Of a stretch of DNA of 64,000 bases, positions 29,666-38,004 are shown in pieces. The notes under the pieces were generated by a model. The model was not told where the DNA came from. It made no database searches and saw only the letters and a list, made by a program, of their open reading frames with translations. Numbering within the stretch: position 1 is the stretch's first letter; every line of letters begins with the position of its first letter. Source of the DNA: Photobacterium aphoticum (GTDB lineage: Bacteria; Pseudomonadota; Gammaproteobacteria; Enterobacterales; Vibrionaceae); contig NZ_LDOV01000022.1 in NCBI RefSeq assembly GCF_001029435.1, forward strand, positions 124,001 through 188,000, written 5' to 3'. The position numbers and the translations under genes are program-made.

Positions 29666-31830
29666 TGCAACAGAAGACGTTAAAATTATCGACACTGGCG
29701 ATTTTGATCGCCGGTGCTACTAGCGCTAATGCAGCGGTATACCGTGTTGTTGAAGTGACGGACTCCACGGCACTGTCCAGGACGGATTATTACCCTAATG
29801 ATGTCGATCAGTCGTTGATTCCTCAGCGTCTTGAATTCCACTCCAAAGGGATTGCCGCCTCGAAAGAGGGAGAAAACTGTTTTGCTGGCACTTGTCAGGA
29901 TGGGGCTGATTATGCCGTGATTGGTGAAGGGCGTTTGGGTTCTGAAGGCGTTCCTTACCGTGATGTTATACCTTATATCAGTGATAACTATCAGGAGATT
30001 AACGATGAAGATCGCCTGTATAACTACTGTGTGCGCAATCTAGGCCCGAACACGTGTGATAACTGGGCGCTGACACAATATTATGGCAAAGGTTATAACA
30101 CCAATTTAGTTGAAGACCGTTCCGGTTTAGGTGGCCTTGTCCGTGTTCAGGAAGCTTGGGATAAGAATTACTTTGGTAATGCCACTGCCGTAAAAGGCAC
30201 ATCGGGCTTTTCTGTTGTAGACACGTTTGCGGATGATGCGACTGGCTATGCCGATGCTGAAAAAGCAGCATTGGGTACTTTTGTTGATTCACGAAAAACC
30301 ACCAATACCGTACTGAATGCCGAAGGTACGTATTCGGACGGCACTTACGATCTGGGTGTTGCCACCGGTGCATACTTTGAAAAAGATGGACGCTTTGCCC
30401 GTCAGTTTGCGAAACGTGGTTTTGTGAATATTTTTGATATTTCCAAAGACGAGAAAGCAACACCTTTAGCATTGAATCCTGTTTCTAACGGCAGTGCGAT
30501 TGCCAAAACAGCGGGTCAGTCATTAGCGTATGATGCCGTAGAGTATCCTGCAGGTTCAGGTACATTGCTTGTTGTAGGCAGTGGCTCATTTGCGCAAAGT
30601 GATTTTAATGATGTCGATAATAAGGTGCCGGATAACCGTGAAAATCGTGGTGATCCAATCTTTAGCGATTCACAATTTAAAGAATGCCCATCGAAATTCT
30701 CTGCTGGTTTGGCTGATTTCTACGGTACCAAAGAATGCCAATTGTCTGTATTTGCCAACGATGCCGTATTTTGGACAGTTGACAGTGGTGCAGTAGCGGG
30801 TGAAGGTTACGCCAACTTACTGTCAAAACGTGTTGATAAAAATGGTAATACATATTCAGCGCTGGATCCTGATGAGAATGACCGTTCTTACCAAGCGGGG
30901 GCAACGGCGGTTTCACTGGTAAGTAATAAACCTGTTGTCGTTGGTTTCACGACGGACTCCGTGGACAAGCAGTCTATTGACGAAGCTAACCGTGATTTCT
31001 ATGCGATTCGTGCATCGGTTTGGGAATTGCCTGCGAATACAACAGATGCCAGTGCGGAAGCCTGGAAGCGTACCATTATTCCAGGAATGCCAATCGAAGA
31101 CAGCGACGGCGACCGTCGTTTGACTTATAGCTTGGCAACGGATGTCAACGCCAACAATAAGGTGATTGGTGTTGCGAAGAACTACCGTTCAGACAACCGT
31201 TCTTACGTTGAACGTATGTTTGTATACGACAACACAGCAAAACCAGCTGCGCCTACATTCTTAGATAGCAGCATTTCTTTACGGTTTTTCAGCGGGGCAA
31301 ATGGTTACCCAGCGGCTATCAATAACCACGATCAGATCGTAGGTAAGTTGGATGCGGAAACCGTGAACCAGGTAGACGGTCGTTTCCGTCGTCAACGTGC
31401 GTTTACGTATGTGATGGGTGATATCAGCTCGGATGTACCGGAAGCGGATAAATCTAAGATGGCACTGAAGCAAGGCGATGTGTACTTCCTGGATGATCTG
31501 GTGAATGACGGTAATGCATCGGGTGCGGCTAACCAGTACCGTATCTTTGAAGCGACTGACATTAACGATGCCGGTGTGATTTCTGCAACTGCATTTAAGT
31601 GTGAAGGTGGTTACGACAACCTGAGCAGCACATCATTCTGTCAGGGTGGTGCAGCAAACTCTGAGCGCACCGTCGCCGTGAAGTTGATCCCTATTTCAGT
31701 TGAGGACGAAACCCCACCGTCTATTCAACTTCGCCCAGAAGCAGATTCAACCATCAAGCGTAGTGGTGGTTCTATTGGTCTGCTGACACTGACAGTGCTT
31801 GGCTGGTTAGGGTTCCGTCGCAGAAAGTAA
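29665..31830 (+). CDS. DUF3466 family exported protein with GlyGly-CTERM tail
   Basis: Function unknown. The 721-residue protein has a signal peptide (MQQKTLKLSTLAILIAGATSANAA) and a long extracytoplasmic region. The C terminus SGGSIGLLTLTVLGWLGFRRRK shows the three parts of a GlyGly-CTERM sorting signal: small residues, a hydrophobic segment and an Arg/Lys tail. In the family this signal is processed by rhombosortase, and such proteins leave the cell by type II secretion or stay at the surface. The start codon overlaps the uup stop by one base. A hairpin at 31859-31883 follows. Confidence 0.85.
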   Translation: MQQKTLKLSTLAILIAGATSANAAVYRVVEVTDSTALSRTDYYPNDVDQSLIPQRLEFHSKGIAASKEGENCFAGTCQDGADYAVIGEGRLGSEGVPYRDVIPYISDNYQEINDEDRLYNYCVRNLGPNTCDNWALTQYYGKGYNTNLVEDRSGLGGLVRVQEAWDKNYFGNATAVKGTSGFSVVDTFADDATGYADAEKAALGTFVDSRKTTNTVLNAEGTYSDGTYDLGVATGAYFEKDGRFARQFAKRGFVNIFDISKDEKATPLALNPVSNGSAIAKTAGQSLAYDAVEYPAGSGTLLVVGSGSFAQSDFNDVDNKVPDNRENRGDPIFSDSQFKECPSKFSAGLADFYGTKECQLSVFANDAVFWTVDSGAVAGEGYANLLSKRVDKNGNTYSALDPDENDRSYQAGATAVSLVSNKPVVVGFTTDSVDKQSIDEANRDFYAIRASVWELPANTTDASAEAWKRTIIPGMPIEDSDGDRRLTYSLATDVNANNKVIGVAKNYRSDNRSYVERMFVYDNTAKPAAPTFLDSSISLRFFSGANGYPAAINNHDQIVGKLDAETVNQVDGRFRRQRAFTYVMGDISSDVPEADKSKMALKQGDVYFLDDLVNDGNASGAANQYRIFEATDINDAGVISATAFKCEGGYDNLSSTSFCQGGAANSERTVAVKLIPISVEDETPPSIQLRPEADSTIKRSGGSIGLLTLTVLGWLGFRRRK

Positions 31831-31858
31831 ATTTTTGTCAAAATTGCACGTTTTATAT

Positions 31859-31883
31859 TCAGGCTCACACTTTGTGGGCCTGA
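31859..31883 (+). terminator. hairpin after the DUF3466 gene
   Basis: Eleven-bp stem with one G-T pair and a three-base loop, but no T run downstream; a probable though atypical terminator or 3'-end stabiliser. Confidence 0.5.
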
Positions 31884-32010
31884 CGTGCTTCTGGGGTTGA
31901 TCTCATCGCGCATTTGGCTAATTCTTATAAGTGGAGTCACAAAAACTCCATCATTATGCAATAGTAATGAATGAAACACGCACAAATTGAGTAAGGATGA
32001 GGATCGTACT

Positions 32011-32184
32011 ATGAAGAGACAAAAGCGGGATCGTTTGGAACGCGCACAATCTCAAGGCTATAAAGCTGGTATCAATGGTCGTTCCAGTGAAGAATGTCCG
32101 TATCAAGCAACGGATGCCCGTACTAACTGGCTAGGTGGCTGGCGAGAAGCAAGACAAGATCTGCAATCTGGCCTGTTTAGATAA
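32011..32184 (+). CDS. rmf: ribosome modulation factor RMF
   Basis: Small basic protein that converts 70S ribosomes to inactive 100S dimers in stationary phase. The 57 residues open with the nearly invariant MKRQKRDRLERA and contain GINGRSSEECPYQ and NWLGGWREAR, all diagnostic. The ATG at 32011 has an AAGGATGAGG purine tract upstream; in-frame codons before it are not part of the family. rmf next to fabA is conserved in enterics and vibrios. In E. coli rmf is induced by ppGpp and cAMP-CRP; no site is clear here. Confidence 0.97.
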   Translation: MKRQKRDRLERAQSQGYKAGINGRSSEECPYQATDARTNWLGGWREARQDLQSGLFR

Positions 32185-32211
32185 TAAAACCTCCCTTCAT
32201 ATCACCCTTAT

Positions 32212-32240
32212 TGAGCCCCTATTAGGAACAGGGGCTCATT
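32212..32240 (+). terminator. rmf terminator hairpin
   Basis: Nine-bp perfect stem TGAGCCCCT/AGGGGCTCA (32212-32220 with 32230-32238); only two T follow. Confidence 0.65.
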
Positions 32241-32332
32241 CATGTCTGGTTGTTCATTTCGTTCTCTCTCTACTTCTACTCATTACATCGCATCACCATC
32301 CATCACAGCTCTATCATATGTTTGCTCGCTTG

Positions 32333-32345
32333 GTGACGGCGTCAC
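32333..32345. promoter_or_regulatory. matS site 5
   Basis: GTGACGGCGTCAC, a perfect consensus match in the rmf-fabA gap. Confidence 0.87.
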
Positions 32346-32550
32346 GTTTTGCTTCTCTATCATACGTAATTTGACGCCTAGCGTAGGGGGGACTGCGTTG
32401 TGGATTCTCTGGTGCTGTGCTTACTGCTCAGATTATGGATACGTGCTTTTGTTGGTGGCGTGTTGAGTGAGGATAGGTGATATTAAGATAATCGTAACGA
32501 GGAATTGATGCGGCTGAGGATGCGAGAGTGGGATGTGATAGGGCATAAAG

Positions 32551-32574
32551 AAGAAAGGCCGCTTTCGCGACCTT
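32551..32574 (-). terminator. fabA terminator
   Basis: On the minus strand an eight-bp stem with a GAAA tetraloop (32555-32562 with 32567-32574) runs into a T-rich TCTTCTTT tail. Confidence 0.7.
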
Positions 32575-32668
32575 CATCATAATATTCAGCAGAGAGCTGC
32601 TATCGTCATTAAGTGTATCTGGTTTCGTTACCTTGTCACTTCAATGACGCTGTGCATTAAGAAAGCAC

Positions 32669-33184
32669 TTAGAAAGTAGACGTGTCTTTAAATAGACCGA
32701 CTTTCAGATCTTTCGCGACGTAGATTTCTTTGCCATCTACCAATACACGGCCATCTGCGACACCCATGATCAGTTTACGGTTAATCACACGCTTAAGCTG
32801 GATTTCGTACGTCACTTTCTTTGCATCCGGTAGAATTTGACCGGTGAACTTCACTTCGCCGACACCCAATGCTCGGCCTTTACCTTCACCGCCAGCCCAG
32901 CCTAGGAAGAAACCTACAAGCTGCCACATGGCGTCTAAACCCAAACAACCTGGCATCACTGGGTCACCCTTGAAGTGACAATCGAAGAACCATAGATCCG
33001 GGTTGATATCTAATTCTGCAACGATGAAACCTTTACCATGATCACCACCTTCATCAGTAATGGTCGTGATACGGTCAATCATCAGCATGTTATCCGACGG
33101 CAAAGACGGAAATGCAGGGCCGTAAAGTTCGCCTTTACCACATGCAACAAGTTCATTGTAAGTATAAGATTGCTGGCGTTTCAT
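32669..33184 (-). CDS. fabA: 3-hydroxydecanoyl-ACP dehydratase/isomerase FabA
   Basis: Dehydrates 3-hydroxydecanoyl-ACP and isomerises the product to cis-3-decenoyl-ACP, the branch point of unsaturated fatty acid synthesis. The 171 residues match the enteric size. The hot-dog-fold active site is [23 protein letters not shown], with catalytic His70 and Asp84. The C-terminal phrase [21 protein letters not shown] is typical. AAGGAG stands about 14 bases before the ATG. It is on the opposite strand to rmf and downstream of the Lon-like protease gene on the same strand. Confidence 0.97.
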   Translation of the reverse strand: MKRQQSYTYNELVACGKGELYGPAFPSLPSDNMLMIDRITTITDEGGDHGKGFIVAELDINPDLWFFDCHFKGDPVMPGCLGLDAMWQLVGFFLGWAGGEGKGRALGVGEVKFTGQILPDAKKVTYEIQLKRVINRKLIMGVADGRVLVDGKEIYVAKDLKVGLFKDTSTF

Positions 33185-33252
33185 CAGACTTTTAAGCTCC
33201 TTGAAAAGTATGGAGCCAATTTAGCTTACACGTGTACGCCAGACAACTCGGA

Positions 33253-34944
33253 TCAGTTCTGGACAAACCAGTGACGTAGTCGACTCAATAAACCAAAGTG
33301 ATTATCGTGCGGCCCGTTATGGAATGCATCGATACGATCAGCAATACGAGCCAATAAGGTTTCGTTGTCCTCTTCCTCGTCGCTACGGAATACTTTGCCT
33401 GTCAGCAGCGGCAGAGCATCATCCACGCTTTCAACCGTCCATAAGTGGAACTGGCCGGCTTTAATCGCTTCCAGCACTTCATCGTTCAGACACAGGTTGG
33501 TCAGGTTAGTACGAGGCAGAATGACACCTTGGCTACCTGTTAGGCCACGGTAGGCACAAACCTTATAGAAGCCTTCAATCTTCTCATTAATACCACCAAC
33601 GGCCTGTACGCGACCAAACTGGTCAACGGCACCGGTGACGGCGATTTGCTGATTGATCGGTTGAATCGCCAAGGCAGATACCAACGAGCACAGTTCGGCC
33701 AATGATGCACTGTCACCATCGACTTCTGAGTAAGATTGCTCAAACACGATAGAGGCAGAGAATGGTAGCGGTTGATCCAAATCTAATGCGGTGCTCAAGA
33801 ACGCTTGCATGATCATCATGCCTTTGGCGTGAATGTTGCCGCCCAGTTCTGCTTTACGTTCAACGTCAGAGATATCCCCGTCACCAAAGTGCACCACACA
33901 CGAAATACGTGCAGGCTCACCGTAAGCACGCGGATGCCCTGGTACTTCAACAACGGTCAGGCCATTCACCTGGCCAACTTCTTCACCCTGACAGTTAATA
34001 ACAACCTGACCGTGGTGAATATCTTCAATCGCACGCTCTGGCAGGTAAGACTCACGGTATTCACGCGCAGCAATCGAATCTTTCAGATGGGTCGCTGTAA
34101 TTGGCTGACCGTGAGATTCAATCGCAGCTTCACACAGTAAGCTCTGATGCCAAATCGGGCACAGAGGCACACGCACCTGATCTTCGGCATAACGGGCACC
34201 GGTTTTCAGCACCATGGTCAATGCATCAATATCGGCAAGCTCAGGAAGAGAGGCTTTCTTGATGATTGATTTCAGGTAAGCCATATACAGCGGCAGGTTA
34301 TCTTCATTGATCATCAGATCCTGCTCAAACTCACCGTACATGGTAAAGCCAGAGGAGATATCCGGTTCTGCGTTTTCCAGCTCGCCCATCAAGAAGCGAT
34401 CACCAATCAATACCAGTTTGATATTAAGTTGTTCTGCAGGCGGCAGCGGGTAGAGGGTTTTATTAGAGGCGGCTTGCCATTCCAGAGAGCCATTCATCAG
34501 AATGCTTTTCAGGCGAGGCCACACACTTGGGTTAGCTAAAATCGCGCCAACCGACAACACCAAGTAGCCATTATGGGCTTGGTGCACCAAACCGTGTTTC
34601 ACTTGTGGCTTGGTAATGTGGTTTTCTTCAATTGGTGGGTATACGGCGCCAAACAGGCTCAGCTCAGACACATTCTCGCCCGCGACAATCACCGGCGTTT
34701 CACCGTTGTGCTCGGCATGTGCGGCAATCAGCTCAATCACATAGTCACGGTAGACCTTGTTATCTGGCGCGGTAATACGCAATACGCGAGGTTGTAGTTC
34801 AACAGCGGTAAACCGGCGTACGGCATCCGTTAGGCGATCTTGTAAGGTTCCGGTAACGGCTGGGGAGAGATCGTCATACTGCTCCAAGATAGCTTGGTAC
34901 TCAGTGTAGTCTGGAGTCATAGTACGCCAGGTTTCTTCATGCAT
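33253..34944 (-). CDS. Lon-like serine protease (YcbZ/LonH type)
   Basis: Homologue of E. coli YcbZ, a Lon-protease-domain protein of poorly known role. The Lon proteolytic domain shows the Ser-Lys dyad: Ser412 in VDGDSASLAELC and Lys455 in GGINEKIEGF, 43 residues apart as in Lon itself. Near-invariant stretches include EVPGHPRAYGEPARISCVVHFGDGDISDVERKAELGGNIHAKGM. The N-terminal half is AAA-like but no canonical Walker A was found. The ATG at 34944 (MHEETWRT) aligns with the enteric N terminus (LAWRDL); longer in-frame starts add residues unlike the family. It lies between fabA and matP, the conserved neighbourhood, and diverges from matP. Confidence 0.92.
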   Translation of the reverse strand: MHEETWRTMTPDYTEYQAILEQYDDLSPAVTGTLQDRLTDAVRRFTAVELQPRVLRITAPDNKVYRDYVIELIAAHAEHNGETPVIVAGENVSELSLFGAVYPPIEENHITKPQVKHGLVHQAHNGYLVLSVGAILANPSVWPRLKSILMNGSLEWQAASNKTLYPLPPAEQLNIKLVLIGDRFLMGELENAEPDISSGFTMYGEFEQDLMINEDNLPLYMAYLKSIIKKASLPELADIDALTMVLKTGARYAEDQVRVPLCPIWHQSLLCEAAIESHGQPITATHLKDSIAAREYRESYLPERAIEDIHHGQVVINCQGEEVGQVNGLTVVEVPGHPRAYGEPARISCVVHFGDGDISDVERKAELGGNIHAKGMMIMQAFLSTALDLDQPLPFSASIVFEQSYSEVDGDSASLAELCSLVSALAIQPINQQIAVTGAVDQFGRVQAVGGINEKIEGFYKVCAYRGLTGSQGVILPRTNLTNLCLNDEVLEAIKAGQFHLWTVESVDDALPLLTGKVFRSDEEEDNETLLARIADRIDAFHNGPHDNHFGLLSRLRHWFVQN

Positions 34945-35113
34945 GGGCTTGTGCTTTATGTCGTTAGTGTGAAAAAGACAGCAGTATAAAGGAATCAATA
35001 GCTGCATAATAGCGAATGATTAAGGATATTTAGGTGATTTGCAGTAAGAGTGAGAACGACTTAAAAACAATTGCTTAAATATGAAAAGGGAATTGAGCTT
35101 TATGGGGGCTACA

Positions 35114-35126
35114 GTTACACTGTCAC
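35114..35126. promoter_or_regulatory. near-matS sequence upstream of matP
   Basis: GTTACACTGTCAC differs from the matS consensus at one position. It lies 36 bases before the matP start, in its likely promoter region. Confidence 0.45.
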
Positions 35127-35162
35127 CATTAAGTGTGCACTTATCGAGAATCTCTGACGACT

Positions 35163-35621
35163 ATGAAATATCAACAGCTTGAAAACTTGGAAGCCGGTTG
35201 GAAATGGCATTATTTGGTGAAAAAGTGGAAAGAAGGCGTCGCTATCACAGGGTACATTGATACCAGTGAAGCGGAAGCAGCAGTCAACGATCTGCTGGCC
35301 ATTGAGCATGAACCCACTCGCGTGCTGAAATGGATTGATAAACATATGTCGCCGGATCTGGATAATAAGCTGAAGCAGGCGATTCGTGCGAAACGTAAGC
35401 GTCACTTTAATGCCGAGCAAGTCCATACCCGCAAGAAGTCGATTGACTTAGATTACCGTGTTTGGGAGAGATTGGCTGAAAAATCCAAAGAACTTGATTG
35501 CACCTTGTCGGATACCATCGAATACTTACTGAGTGAGTCAAGTAAGACAGAGTCAGCCAGTCGTAAGGTACTGGATATCAAAAACGACCTGCATGAATTG
35601 CTTGATTTCGATCTGGAGTAA
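35163..35621 (+). CDS. matP: Ter macrodomain organiser MatP
   Basis: DNA-binding protein that recognises matS sites, condenses the chromosome terminus and links it to the divisome through ZapB. The 152 residues match E. coli MatP closely from MKYQQLENLEAGWKWHYLVKKWKEG through WIDKHMSPDLDNKLKQAIRAKRKRHFNAEQVHTRKKSIDLDYRVWERLA. That stretch spans the four-helix bundle and the ribbon-helix-helix (TRKKSIDLD). A short coiled coil at the C terminus mediates tetramers. The ATG at 35163 is used because the family starts MKYQQLE; ten in-frame upstream codons are rejected. It lies within the matS-rich region it should act on, about 10 kb from dif. Confidence 0.97.
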   Translation: MKYQQLENLEAGWKWHYLVKKWKEGVAITGYIDTSEAEAAVNDLLAIEHEPTRVLKWIDKHMSPDLDNKLKQAIRAKRKRHFNAEQVHTRKKSIDLDYRVWERLAEKSKELDCTLSDTIEYLLSESSKTESASRKVLDIKNDLHELLDFDLE

Positions 35622-35811
35622 GCCTTAAGTCCTTACATTTTGTCGATTTCGCTTTTGGCAGAAGGTTTGGCTCCAATCTCGCAGTAATAAGCGCACAAAC
35701 AGGTTTATGCTGCGACTATCGCTTTCGATAATGTTGTACGGTGGGTATATCGTACACGGTATAAAGTTGTGTTGTACGTTGATACAACGCGTGCGCTAGA
35801 AGGAGTGCGTT

Positions 35812-36120
35812 ATGTGGTATGTGATTTTACTGGTTGTGGCGGTATGCCTTCTGGTGTTCATTATTGACCGTCCTGCAATGCTCTTGAAGTTTGAAGACGG
35901 CAAGTTAGTGCAGCAGAAAGGGAACATTCCACGCGGCTTTCTGATGGGCTGTAAGGACATTGCACAAAAGCAACCGTTCTCAGGCAAAATCAAAGTCTAT
36001 AACACGCGCTTTAATACCAAGCTGGTCTTTTCCAAGACGGTCCCGTCAAAGGTAAAACAGCGTATCCATAACGTGTTTCCGTACTCAGGCGGCTCTCGTA
36101 AGCGGGGCAAACGCGCCTAA
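35812..36120 (+). CDS. DUF3634 family membrane-anchored protein
   Basis: A 102-residue protein of unknown function from a family seen in vibrios. One N-terminal transmembrane helix (about 3-19: YVILLVVAVCLLVFIID) is followed by a basic cytoplasmic or periplasmic domain with FEDGKLVQQKGNIPRGFLMGCKDIAQ and FPYSGGSRKRGKRA at the end. AAGGAG lies nine bases before the ATG. It ends at a clean terminator and is monocistronic. Confidence 0.8.
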   Translation: MWYVILLVVAVCLLVFIIDRPAMLLKFEDGKLVQQKGNIPRGFLMGCKDIAQKQPFSGKIKVYNTRFNTKLVFSKTVPSKVKQRIHNVFPYSGGSRKRGKRA

Positions 36121-36151
36121 TCTCTTACAATACAAAGAAATATCACAATTG

Positions 36152-36180
36152 GGCTTCTTCGGAAGCCTTTGTTGTTTTTT
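36152..36180 (+). terminator. intrinsic terminator after DUF3634 gene
   Basis: Six-bp GGCTTC/GAAGCC stem with a TTCG tetraloop (36152-36167) and a T-rich tail. Confidence 0.85.
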
Positions 36181-36213
36181 ACCCTCATTCAATTCGTCAT
36201 AGGCTCACAGCAC

Positions 36214-36621
36214 ATGCATTCACTTATCCCTCACGCATTTCGATTAACACAAGGGCAGGATCTCAAACAGGCAATTCTCAGCTATGTTCAGCAACATCAA
36301 CTGCAAGCCGGCTCACTACTTAGCGGGATAGGCTGTCTCTCTCATGCCAATATACGATTGGCCGATGCGTCCCAAGTGAAAAGCCTTCCTGGGCCTCTGG
36401 AGATTGTGAGTTTGATGGGCACACTGACGCCAGAGCATGTGCATTTACATATCGTTGTGGCTGATCAGCACGGTCATGTTTGCGGCGGACATTTGATGGA
36501 AGGGAGTCTGGTGTCTCATACGGCCGAAATCTGCCTAGCCGCGTATAGCAATCTGCATTTCCATCGTGAGTTTGATGCTAATACGGGTTATACGGAACTG
36601 GTGGTGAGTCCTATCTCATGA
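36214..36621 (+). CDS. PPC (DUF296) domain protein
   Basis: A 135-residue single-domain protein of the PPC/DUF296 fold, related to the plant AT-hook-associated PPC domain; bacterial members form trimers and their role is unknown. Diagnostic parts are FRLTQGQDLKQAILSYVQQHQLQAGSLLSGIGCLSHANIRLAD, the SLMGTL strand, and the His cluster EHVHLHIVVADQHGHVCGGHL, which could bind a metal. The ATG at 36214 (MHSLIPHAF) is preferred to a TTG at 36169 that lies within the preceding terminator's T tract. Confidence 0.82.
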   Translation: MHSLIPHAFRLTQGQDLKQAILSYVQQHQLQAGSLLSGIGCLSHANIRLADASQVKSLPGPLEIVSLMGTLTPEHVHLHIVVADQHGHVCGGHLMEGSLVSHTAEICLAAYSNLHFHREFDANTGYTELVVSPIS

Positions 36622-36873
36622 CTGTTTCGTCATAACGTATAGAATAACGTATAGAGAGTGATACAGACGAAGAGAAATGCAGCCGTTGGTTTTATTGAGA
36701 AGAGCTTTATTGAGAGAAGCTTTATGAGGCACTGACAGCAGATGCTAGATTGAATGCCGGATTATGAATGATAGTGACGCATCGGCATATCTCGCTGCGT
36801 CACTATTTATAGCTGCATGGACTATGGCTGCATGGGTATCTGTGAGGGCGAAATTAAAGAGAAATACGCGAGC

Positions 36874-37182
36874 TTATCGAACCGCCTTCACAATAGCGGA
36901 CTTGTTATTTGAATCACTGGCTGAGGCTTTTACCGGTGCTGATACGGCTTGGAATAATGCCCGTTGACTTGAGACAAATGCTTGCACTTTTTCTTCTAAA
37001 GCCGCTAAGGCCATTTCTGCTTCTTGTCGTTTTTGTTTTTCTGCTTCTAATTGCTTGCCTAAATCGACCGCTAAATAGCCGCCTTTAATTAAGGCTTTGG
37101 TCGTCACATTACTTTCTGTCAGCGCTTTTAGCTCTTCAATCATGTAATAGTGCTTTTCGATATCTCTAATTGTAATTGCCAT
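36874..37182 (-). CDS. small coiled-coil protein, unknown
   Basis: Not recognised. The 102-residue protein has an N-terminal helical region (MAITIRDIEKHYYMIEELKALTESNVTTKALIKGG) and a clear coiled-coil segment (about 42-75: QLEAEKQKRQEAEMALAALEEKVQ), then an Ala/Ser-rich tail. It has no signal peptide. The regular heptads and the ATG without a competing start support a real gene. A palindromic, Fur-box-like stretch at 37221-37239 lies upstream. It stands alone in the accessory part near dif. Confidence 0.6.
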   Translation of the reverse strand: MAITIRDIEKHYYMIEELKALTESNVTTKALIKGGYLAVDLGKQLEAEKQKRQEAEMALAALEEKVQAFVSSQRALFQAVSAPVKASASDSNNKSAIVKAVR

Positions 37183-37220
37183 TGGATACTACTTATTTGA
37201 CCTCAGTGGATGAGGCTAAT

Positions 37221-37239
37221 GATAATGCTAACAATGATA
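37221..37239. promoter_or_regulatory. weak Fur-box-like sequence
   Basis: GATAATGCTAACAATGATA agrees with 14 of 19 Fur consensus bases, but the right half-site is poor. It lies 39 bases before the coiled-coil gene. Confidence 0.3.
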
Positions 37240-37419
37240 GTATTATCGCATTTTATGATGATGCATCAAAGTGTTAGATTGCACTTTGTCGGGAGAGTAA
37301 TTCGCTCAACATGAATAAATGCAATCATTCATTAAGTGCTACTGGCGTTAAAAGAGATGACGCGCTATCGAATCATCGAAGCTATTACGGTGAAAAATCC
37401 CCTGTAAAAACAGCTTTGG

Positions 37420-37791
37420 CTATTGCAACATAGCGCACTTTTCTAAACATGCTTGCAGATTATTTAAGGACAAAGGTTTAATCAGATAGTCGGTCGGGTT
37501 AAGCGCAACGACACGTTTCACGGTATCAATTTCACTGTCACTCGTCACAATCACGACAGGCAACGTAGGATGAATCTTTCGAATATGCATGAGTAGATCG
37601 ATGCCATCTAAAGGACGCTCAATATTCAAATCGAGAAACACGACGTCGACGGTATACTGAGACAAATATTGATACGTTTGCTGTAAGGTAGGCGCATGTA
37701 GAATCTGCGGCGACTGTATAGACTGACGCAATAGCTGCGCCAGGATCATCGCCATCATTTTGTTATCTTCAATAATCAGAAATCGTTTCAT
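37420..37791 (-). CDS. single-domain response regulator
   Basis: A 123-residue stand-alone receiver domain (CheY-like) with no output domain. It has the acidic pair ED near residue 8-9 (FLIIEDN), the phosphoacceptor Asp54 in VVFLDLN, VTSD for the conserved Ser/Thr and Lys105 in YLIKPLS. The ATG at 37791 (MKRFLIIEDN) has GGA about 10 bases upstream and begins like other receiver domains. No kinase is adjacent; nahK, 8 kb away, already carries its own receiver. A role in phosphorelay or as a connector is inferred only from architecture. Confidence 0.88.
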   Translation of the reverse strand: MKRFLIIEDNKMMAMILAQLLRQSIQSPQILHAPTLQQTYQYLSQYTVDVVFLDLNIERPLDGIDLLMHIRKIHPTLPVVIVTSDSEIDTVKRVVALNPTDYLIKPLSLNNLQACLEKCAMLQ

Positions 37792-38004
37792 TTCACGTCC
37801 ATTTTGCTTGTTCCAATCCATGACCATAAGCAACCATTGAAGAGAGTACGACGGCTCTTTCTAAGAGGGCTTATTGATTTTTATATCATAAAGAAGAACG
37901 CGCAGAATGAAATGATCAATATACAGAATTGACGACCCATAATGATTCTCGTCATGACACGCATGAGGAAGAAAAGACGTCAGCAGAAGAAAGGTATTCT
38001 TACT

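Larger units (their letters stand above)
32185..32668. other. intergenic region rmf/fabA
   Basis: Holds the rmf terminator, one matS site and the fabA terminator; no additional gene is supported. Confidence 0.5.

Noticed and set aside
32627..32639. A twelfth matS (GTTACCTTGTCAC)
   Set aside because: Two mismatches to consensus, including a pyrimidine at the R position.
36764..36967. Plus-strand 67-codon frame overlapping the coiled-coil gene
   Set aside because: It overlaps the better supported minus-strand gene and has no ribosome-binding site.
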